DNA from: Ligustrum vulgare
Taxonomy: Eukaryota > Streptophyta > Magnoliopsida > Lamiales > Oleaceae
DNA length: 64,000 bases
Direction of reading: 5' to 3'
Assembly (NCBI GenBank): GCA_963555705.1
Contig: OY743188.1
Location: 30,376,383 to 30,440,382 of the forward strand
Below, piece after piece: positions 57,076 to 64,000 of the stretch. Within the stretch, counting starts at the first letter, position 1, and each line of letters begins with the position of its first letter. The translations under genes and the position numbers were made by a program. The notes under the pieces are model-generated. The model was not told the DNA's origin and did no database searches. It worked only from the letters and a program-made list of their open reading frames with translations.

Positions 57076-58141
57076 CTAGGAAGAGGTTTCTACTTGTAGT
57101 ATGGCTTCAAATTCTCTGCATTCCATGGCAGAGGAAGAGGTTTCGAATCCATTGTGCGGAGGCTGTATGAGCCCTTTCCCACCTTTCGGATGACTTTGTA
57201 TGGTCCTTCCCAAATAGGCCCAATTTTCCCTGGTTGATGACCGCAGCCTCACTGCGGCGAAGGACAAGATCTTCCATTCTGAATTCCCTCTTCTTTACTC
57301 GGATATTGAACTTCTTAGACATGGTCTATTGGTAAGCTGCTATTCTTAATGATGCATCTTCCCTGACCTCTTCCAGAAGATCCAGACTTTCTCTCTGTCC
57401 CTCAATATGGTCGAGTGATCCTGCGGTCATAGCACGGAAGCTTGGAATTGTCACTTCTACTGGGACAGCGACTTCCATTCCGAAGGCAAGCATGAATGGG
57501 GTCTCCCCTGTCGCAGTCTTGAACGTGGTTCAGTTGGTCCAAAGTATTTCTGGCAGGAGATCGGTCCAATCTCCCTTAGCACTGTCCAGGTGAGTCTTCA
57601 AGTCTTGTAAGATGGGCCTATTTGTAACTTCAGCTAACCCATTACTCTGCGGGTACGAAACGGAAGTCAACCTGTATTCTATTCCCAGGTTCTTACAGAA
57701 TTGCTTGAAGGCTTGGCACTCAAATTGATGCTCTTTATCTGTTATTAATGTCTTAGGAAGACCAAAACGGCAGACTATTGATTTCCACACAAATGCTTCC
57801 AACTTTTGTTCTGTGATTACGGCTAGCGGTTCGGCTTCCACCCACTTAGTGAAGTATTCCACGGAAACTGCCAAGAATTTGACCTGAACCCTGGCTATAG
57901 GGAAAGGTCCTTGTATGTTGATTCCCCATTGAGCGAAAGGATATGGGCACATAATCGAGGTAAGCTCTTCCGCGGGTTGATGTAACCGGGCTGCGAATCT
58001 TTGGCACATGTCGCAAGCTTTTACATAATTAAGTGTGTCTTTCTTCATATTTGGCCAATAGTATCTGTATCGTATCAATTTCAGTACTAGAGTTCTTGCT
58101 CCCTGGTGTCCCCCACAGATTCCTTCATGAACCTCGGTCAT
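57076..58141 (-). pseudogene. Tat-lineage integrase (broken, first catalytic Asp changed)
   Basis: Frame 58141-57530 begins with the HHCC zinc finger (HEGICGGHQGARTLV...YVKACDMCQRF). The core has WGINIQGPFPIARVQ, where Tat integrases have GIDIVGP-type text, so the first catalytic aspartate reads asparagine. LITDKEHQFECQAF holds the second aspartate and QSNGLAEVTN the glutamate. A stop after LLPEILWTN and frameshifts split it from the C-terminal part (57322-57076: REFRMEDLVLRRSEAA, LGLFGKDHTK). Start not meaningful; part of a polyprotein. Confidence 0.88.
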
Positions 58142-58189
58142 AGCAAGGGCTGCTTCTTTTGGAGTTAGACATCGCAGTTAAGGAAGTGT

Positions 58190-58952
58190 GAAGCTTCGAC
58201 GGAACAAGGTATACCTCGGGGCCTTGATTTGACTCTTCTGGCTTCTGCTTTGTCATCTGGAAACTTTCCTGACGTTAGATATTCAATTATCGGATCCATC
58301 CAACTGGGCTCTTGATCTGAAATATCCATGACCTCGGGTTGCTGTGCGATACTGGGCTCATGAAGAGTTCATACGAACATGATCCTCTCTAAGTTGTCTA
58401 GATTAGAAAAAGTAAGTCTTGATAGAGCATCTGCCTTGTGATTGGCGGACCTCGAAATTTTATCTACGCAGCAAGACTTGAACTTTCTTTGCAAGTCCAA
58501 GACCATCATCCTATAAGATGACATTTTCTCATATTTTGCTTCAAAAGTGCCATTTACCGTTCTAACACCAATTGTGAATCACTCAGGACCTTGACATGCT
58601 CGACCCCTAGATGTTGAGCTGCTTGAAGTCCAGCAATCACGGCTTCATACTCTGCATCATTATTAGTCGCCGGGAAGTCAAACCTTATTACACACTAAAT
58701 TTCTATCGTGCCACCATCTTTCTTTAGTATGATTCCGGCTCCCAAGCCTGCGGCATTCGATGCTCCATCTACTTCCAAGGTCCATGTGACCTCTTCCCTG
58801 CCATGACCTGTTGGCCCCCGAGGTCTTGGGGCGAGTTCGGCAACGAAGTCAGCCAAGACCTGTGCTTTGATGGAAGGTCGAGGTTTAAACTCAATGTCAT
58901 ATTCCCCAAGCTCGATTGACCATTTGAGTAGACGACCAGATACGTCTGGTTT
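58190..58952 (-). pseudogene. Second (plant-type) RNase H of the Tat element (broken)
   Basis: Minus-strand text in the frame after the RT block: LLKWSIELGEYDIEFKPRPS, then VLADFVAEL, WTLEVDGASNAAGLGAGIIL, NNDAEYEAVIAGLQAAQHLG and VLSDSQLV. The acids in VDGAS, AEYEA and LSDSQ are the usual D-E-D of RNase H1-like domains, so the catalytic set is present. This domain in addition to the gypsy RNase H is what separates Tat from other lineages. Stops near 58696 and 58560 and a garbled stretch down to 58190 follow. Confidence 0.82.
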
Positions 58953-60413
58953 CTACAAGATTTGCTTCAAGGGCTGATTTGTGAGGACAGTTATGGCATG
59001 GGCTTGAAAGTATGGTCTTAACTTTCTGGAGGTTGTAACCAAGGCAAGTGCGAGCTGCTCCGCCAATGTATATCGGATTTCTGTGTCCAACATCATCATA
59101 CTGATGTAATATACCCGTTTTTGAGCCTTCCCTTCCTCTTTAACCAAAACGACGCTCACAGCATGATCGGACACTGCTAGATACAAGAACAGATTGTCCC
59201 CTAGATTTGACTTTACCAATATTGGAGGAGTACCCAAGTATTCTTTCAACTTCCTGAAGGAGACCTCGCATTCCTCGTTCCATCTGAAGTCTTTGTTTCC
59301 TCGAAGAGTTTTGAAGAAGGGAAAACATTTTTCCGCTGCCCTTGACATAAATCGGCCCAATGCTGCTACTCTCCCTGTCAGCTTCTGTACTTCCCAGATA
59401 TTTCGGGGAGGTTCCATTGATGCTAGGGCCGAAATTTTATCTGGATTGACTTCGATACCTCTCTGAGTGATCATGAATCCCAAAAACTTTCCCGAGCCTA
59501 CTCCGAAGGCGCACTTTGCAGGATTCAATTTCATCCGATGTTCTCTAAGTGTACTGAATATGTCCTCAAGGTCAGCAATGTGGTCTTTCTTTCTTGAGCT
59601 TTTTACGACCATGTCATCAACGTAGACCTCAATGTTAAGCCCGATGTGTCTGGAGAAGACCATGTTTACCAACCTTTGATAAGTAGCTCCAGCATTCTTT
59701 AATCCAAACGGCATAACCTTATAGTAATATATTCCTTCATCTTCCATGAAGGAAGTTTTTTCCTGATCTTCCTGTGCCATCCGAATCTGATGATATCCCG
59801 AGAAGGCGTCTAGGAAGCTGTAAAGTTCAGAGCCTGATGTTGAATCCACATTTTTGTCGATCCTGGGAAGAGGATAACTGTCTTTTGGACATGCTTTATT
59901 CAAGTCTGTGAAATCTATACAAACTCGCCACTTGCCGTTTGGCTTCTTCACCAAGACCACATTGGCTAGCCATTCTAGATACTTCACTTCCTTGATGAAT
60001 CCCGCTTTTAAGAGTTCCTCTTTGATTATCTGCCTCCTTTTTGTGGCAAACTGTCTTCTTCGCTATTTTACGAGCTTCTTGTCGGGCATGACGTTAAGCC
60101 TATGTTCGACGAGTGCGGGATCAATCCCGGGCATATCTTCAGCACTCCATGCGAATATGTCGATATTTTTCTTTAAACATTGCGATAACTCCTCTTTCAT
60201 TAGTTTGGGGAGCTCTTTCTCAATTGTGAAGATCTTCCCTTCCGAAATTTGAACTTCTTCCAACTCCTCTACTGGCGACATTCTTTCTTCCACAGGAAGT
60301 TCTTTTGACATCAGATCTGTCTTACCCTTTCCAATACAGCTGATATAGCAACTTCTGGCTACCGATTGACTTCCCTGAATAGTTGCTATGCCTGCGGAAG
60401 TTGGGAACTTCAT
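58953..60413 (-). pseudogene. Tat-lineage reverse transcriptase and gypsy RNase H (one in-frame stop)
   Basis: Frame 60413-60063 carries the linker FTIEKELPKLMKEELSQCLK, IDIFAWSAEDMPGIDPALVE. A TAG at about 60061 interrupts; the next frame, 59987-58953, contains VVLVKKPNGKWRVCIDFTDL, CPKDSYPLPRID, LDAFSGYHQI, VMPFGLKNAGATYQRLVN and the polymerase motif YVDD in IEVYVDDMVVKSS. The RNase H follows with LYLAVSDHAVSVVLVKE and RPYFQAHAITVLTNQPLKQI. FGLKNAGATYQRLVN is diagnostic of the Tat lineage. All RT catalytic motifs are intact; only the upstream stop and later frameshifts block the polyprotein. Confidence 0.92.
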
Positions 60414-60838
60414 CGCCGGTGATATGTCAATACTATAGCTCTTAGGTTGTTCAAGAAGGGTCTTCCCAAGATAGCATTGTAGGCCATAGGAGTCTTGATG
60501 ACCTGGAACGGAGTCATCTTTGTTACCCGTTTCTCTTCTGATCCCAGTGAGGTGGGAAGGTCAATTAGGCCTTCGGGTTTCACAGTTCCTCCACCAAACC
60601 CAGTTAGGGGAGTAATGACCTGTCAAAGTCGATCTTTGGGGAGCTGCATCTGGTTGAAAGCTTCTAAGGAAAGAACATTGGCTGCGCTTCCATTGTCAAC
60701 TAGCACCCTCCTAACATCAAATTTTTGAGATTGTTGCGCTGATGACAACATAATCGTCATGGGGACACGAAATTCCTTCCATGTCAGCGCTGTTGAAGCT
60801 GATGCTGCTTGAAAACTCATGGTCATGATATCCCGACC
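60414..60838 (-). pseudogene. Tat-lineage aspartic protease (broken)
   Basis: The frame 60826-60623 has MTIMLSSAQQSQKFDVRRVL and VDNGSAANVLSLEAFNQM, the Tat protease active site D-N-G-S. After a stop at 60623 further minus-strand text reads LIDLPTSLGSEEKRVT and, near 60480, AYNAILGRPFLNNL, the end of the protease. The link to gag on the right is cut by the hAT-like insertion. Confidence 0.82.
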
Positions 60839-61440
60839 TTTCTTTGATCCGATCCGGATTCGCCCCGTGATCCGTCAAATTTCGGGTCGGGTCGGGTCGG
60901 GTCGGGGTGGATCGGTCCACCGATCCGTGGACCGATCCGCCAAATTAATTTTTTATTTTATTTTTATTTTTTTAATTTTTAAAAATTTTTTAAAATATAT
61001 TTTAAATTAAATCTTTTAAAAAAAATTAGAAAAATTATTTTTTTTATTAAATTTTATTGAAACGAGACGTATATTCGCCGATTCAACGGATCGAGTTTTT
61101 TTGCCATCACTTATTAAAATTCTTTCTTCAAATGAAGAATATGAAATTGTGTTTTTTTTTTTTTTTTTTAAATACAAAGATTGTAGGTTATTTCCAAAAA
61201 TTAAAGTTTGCTACAAAATTTACATATTAGATTTTTATACATGATAAAAAAAAATTATATTAAAAAAAATGTCGGATCGGGGCGGATCGGATCAGCCCCG
61301 ATCCAAATCCGCTCCGTGAATTTTCGGATCGGGGCGGATCACATAAATTTCGATCCGTTGATCCACGGATCGGGATTTTTTTCGGATCGGATCGGGTCGA
61401 CGGATCGACGGGGCGGATCGTATTTTTTTGCCATCTCTAG
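60839..61440. mobile_element. hAT-like element inside the Tat gag-protease junction
   Basis: The right end, on the minus strand, starts tagagatggcaaaaaaat, of the hAT MITE type seen elsewhere here. The interior is rich in gatccgatccgg and cgggtcgggtcgggtcg text at both edges, with an AT-rich middle; it has no coding capacity. Its outer sequences NHSRA (right) and GYHDHEFSS (left) belong to one gag-pol polyprotein, so this is an insertion. The left terminus has lost its TAGAGATGG end and I cannot read a clean 8-bp duplication. Confidence 0.7.
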
Positions 61441-62906
61441 TGCCCGGGAATGATTTTTGCATGCGTTATTCGAATCACCTCCAGATGCTATTCCTCCGAC
61501 GATAAAATTTATGGTGCCAGCGGATCTGTTTTTCTCTTCCTCTTTCCCATGCTCTTTATCGTCTTTCTTTATGTAGTGCCCTAGGAAGCCCCTTTTTATG
61601 AGGGCTTCTATCTCCTGTTTTAATGTTCTGCACTCATCCGTGGTATGACCCGGGCTCTTGTGAAAATCACAATACTTATGTCGATTCTTTTCGTTGATTT
61701 TCCCCTTGATAGGCTTGGGCCAACGCAAATCTTCACGTCCCTTGATTTCCATGAGAATGTGGGATCAAGGTGCTTTAGTGGAGTTAAACTCTGATGCCCA
61801 TGGCTATTCCCCTTCGAGTTAGTTTGGGAAGAATTATTCTCATCCTCCTGTCTTGACCTTTTATTCCCCTGCCTTATTGATTGTGAAGACTGTGCTACTG
61901 CCCCCTCCCTTTGATCTTGTGCTCAAACTGACAAAAGTGTTTCCTCCATGTTTATGTACTTCTCGGCTCTTCTGAGAAGCTCCGTTACATTCGAAGGTGG
62001 GTTCTTGGACAGGGACATTCTGAATTCTGGACCTCGAATAGCCAAGGTCAGGACTGAAATGGCTGATGATATATGGAGATCTGGAATCTGAAGTCTTTCA
62101 GCGTTAAAACGAGTCATGAACTCTCGCAGTGTTTCATTCGGTCCTTGCCTTAACTGCATGAGGGAAGTGGCGGTTTTCTTGATCCTTTTGCTACTTGTAA
62201 AGAAAGCTGTGAATTTCTCAGTAAGATCGGCAAAGGAAGAGATTGACCCTGGAGGTATTGTAGAGAACCAGTCTCGAGCTGAATTTGTTAAGGTTTGCGG
62301 GAAGGCCTTGCACAGAATCTGATCGGGAGCATTCTGCATGTCCATGACATCAGTGTAGGTATTCAGGTGGTTGTTTGGGTCTGTTGTTCTATCGTATTCC
62401 TTTATCCGAGGATATTTAAATCGGTCTGGTAAGGGAAAAGATGTTATTTCGAGAGTAAAGAGGGTTATTCTTACGAATGAGGCCTGACTATATGTCTTCT
62501 GCCGTATCCCGTTAGCAATTCCTTCCTGAATGATTCTTGAGAGCTCTTACTGTGTCAAGTTGGCAGATCCCTCAGTCATAGGATGGGCACCCCTGATTCT
62601 CAGGGAGTTGTCAGCCATAGGATTAACTGGCCGAGGATCTTCCCTAGGAATCGTGCCTAGAGTGTTCTTGTCGGGTTGCACTCGATGATTGTTCTGCTGC
62701 TGAAGAGCCTGACGGAGTTCGCGGAGCTTCTGCTGAAGTTCGTTGAAATCTTCTCGACTAACAAGCTCTCTGTCTGGTGTGATTTCTGGGTTTTGTTCTT
62801 CCCCAACATCTTCAAGGGGTGGAGGATTATCATCCTCAGCCGAAGTGTTGGCCGGAAGGGATTGACCAGTGGATGCAAAGGGACGGGCTTGACGTCTATT
62901 AACCAT
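61441..62906 (-). pseudogene. Tat-lineage gag (broken)
   Basis: I chose the start at 62906 (MVNRRQARPFASTGQS), 18 bases inside from the PBS; a longer open frame only extends into the LTR. Residues about 60-85 form a coiled coil (EDFNELQQKLRELRQALQQQ). After a stop near 62548, text continues with FKYPRIKEYDRTTDPNNHLN and the capsid block 62345-61923 (FPQTLTNSARDWFSTIPPGS, LMQLRQGPNETLREFMTRFN, PPSNVTELLRRAEKYINMEE). The C-terminus at 61752 downwards has a single CCHC-like motif, YCDFHKSPGHTTDECRTLK, and IEALIKRGFLGHYIKKDD. A stop at 61921 and frameshifts break the chain. Domain order fits Tat Gag. Confidence 0.85.
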
Positions 62907-62923
62907 GACTGATTGTATCTCTT

Positions 62924-62939
62924 CCCACAGACGGCGCCA
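62924..62939 (-). other. Primer binding site of the Tat element
   Basis: Minus-strand tggcgccgtctgtggg begins three bases after the LTR end. tggcgccgt is a common PBS core of Tat-type elements. I do not assign the tRNA. Confidence 0.75.
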
Positions 62940-62941
62940 AT

Positions 62942-63635
62942 TGATGCAGTAAAAAAATTCTAACCTTGACGGGGCAAGATCTGATGATACTTGATCGTTG
63001 GAAAAGACCAATGAATTCGTCTTAGTTGACCTGCAAAAAAGGCGAGGAGGATTCTCCCCGTCGCCCCTCCGGTGTGGGAATTAGTTTTCTGGAGAAAAGT
63101 AGAGAAAGAATATTTTACTGGAAAACGTAAAGAATAATGAATGAATATATGTGATCAAAGGAACTGTATTTATAGGGCTGAAAAAGTTCATAACTTCCTT
63201 TATTTAAGGAATGAGTCCTTTTATTATAAACTTACCTTTCAAGAAGAATTCTTTACTTATAAGGATTCAGTTTCCTTTTTGTGAAGGGTTTCCTTGTGGA
63301 TCATGTATTGCCTTGAGGCTCAAGTATATGGGCCGTTAACAAGGCCCAGTGTTGAAAGAGATTGGGAAGCCTGCCAACACGGGCCATAGGCCGGGAAGAA
63401 CCGATCTTATCTTCAAGTGTCAAACTGAAGAAGGAGATCAGGATGAACCCGACCCGGATGTGACCGGGCATTTCGCTGAGGCGCAGCCCGTTATTGTTGA
63501 ACAGCGAGGAGGTCGGCCATGTGCCGACCATGGAGTTCTCTCGGCAAGAGGTCGGTAAAAGGAAGACCATGACATCAAGAGGTCGGGTCATGAAATTCTC
63601 CTTAATTTCAGGGAGTAGGAAAATAATACCGATCA
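62942..63635 (-). repeat. 5' LTR of the Tat element (694 bp)
   Basis: tgatgcagtaaaaaaattc to aataataccgatca; followed by the ttatt duplication. Differs from 53312-53994 by scattered substitutions and an 8-bp indel near 63417. Confidence 0.93.
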
Positions 63636-63640
63636 TTATT

Positions 63641-64000
63641 ATTGACTGAAATGCTGAAAATTGTGAATTTGAGTGTTGAATCCCATAATCTATCACCAGT
63701 TGATGTTGGATATATACTAAATGCATGCTTGGATTGGCTTAATTTATAAGTAGATAAAAAGGAGTGGTTGAGATTCCGTGAGCTCTACAAAATGTTTGAT
63801 TAAAATAAAAGTTGGATCAACTTAAATTATAACTTAAGCACTTAAGCCAATCCAAACGTTCACCAAGATCGAATTTCTTTTATAATATGATAAAGAGGTT
63901 AAAAATATATATATATATTATATTTTGACAAACTTTTTAGCTCGTTCCAGTATAGGCACATTAACATAACGCAAATGGAGTGACTTGTTTGCTTTTATAT
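63641..64000. other. Flank of the Tat insertion with a possible short MITE
   Basis: Sequence continuing from 53306 in the pre-insertion site. gcttggattggcttaa (63727-63742) and ttaagccaatccaaacg (63842-63858) are inverted repeats 132 bp apart, which suggests a small MITE; no clear target duplication. No gene seen. Confidence 0.45.

Larger units (their letters stand above)
53312..63635 (-). mobile_element. Tat-lineage Ty3/gypsy element with antisense extra gene
   Basis: LTRs at 53312-53994 and 62942-63635 (about 690 bp, clearly the same sequence) are flanked by a perfect 5-bp duplication, ttatt, at 53307-53311 and 63636-63640. Gag-pol runs on the minus strand from 62906 to 57076. It has gag, protease, RT, RNase H, a second plant-type RNase H and integrase; the second RNase H marks the Tat lineage. 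Between pol and the 3' LTR (left in the window) lie a 49-bp tandem repeat and an extra gene on the opposite strand. A hAT-like element has inserted between gag and protease. Stops in gag and pol make it non-autonomous today. Confidence 0.93.

Overview
The window is plant nuclear DNA, almost certainly from a eudicot. It is a dense patchwork of nested transposable elements, and I see no intact single-copy host gene with confidence. Plant origin follows from the element families: Tekay-, Athila- and Tat-type Ty3/gypsy elements, a FAR1-type Mutator-like element (MULE), hAT MITEs and Helitron remnants. I cannot name the species.

Layout. (1) 1-25405 is a strand-skewed GT-rich minisatellite split by a Tekay-like chromovirus (1370-24395, LTRs of about 2.2 kb). 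That element is split inside its integrase by an Athila-like gag-protease element (7933-21701, 5-bp duplication gttca). The Athila-like element is in turn split in its 3' noncoding part by a minus-strand, internally deleted gypsy element (13640-18734, duplication ccccg), and it also carries a truncated minus-strand LTR remnant (18941-20354). (2) 25406-31005 is AT-rich DNA with two hAT MITEs, a G-rich (GGGGC)9 tract, a 322-bp tandem duplication and a decayed repeat of about 100 bp. (3) 31015-37720 is a 6.7-kb MULE with terminal inverted repeats of at least 42 bp and a perfect 9-bp target duplication. It carries a broken FAR1/FRS-like transposase (+) and, convergent with it, an open frame for a CCHC plus GRF zinc-finger protein (-). 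(4) 39087-40016 holds two ends of a deleted Helitron Rep-helicase gene. (5) About 40361-48908 is an old, decayed Tat-lineage gypsy element (-), with an antisense extra reading frame that is split by a solo LTR (41076-41868). (6) 48909-53311 is uncharacterised. (7) 53312-63635 is a better preserved Tat-lineage element (-). It has matching LTRs, a 5-bp duplication (ttatt), two RNase H domains, an antisense extra gene with an intron (54344-56220) and a nested hAT-like insertion.

How the parts relate. Both Tat elements share one plan: gag-pol on one strand, a short tandem repeat after pol, and an extra gene running back towards pol from the opposite strand. The MULE has an analogous convergent two-gene plan. 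Self-complementary GC-core motifs (TTACGGCCGTAA in some elements, GGTCGACC in another) recur in clusters in several unrelated LTRs and once in an internal noncoding region. Nearly every transposon reading frame is broken, many by TAG codons where glutamine is expected.
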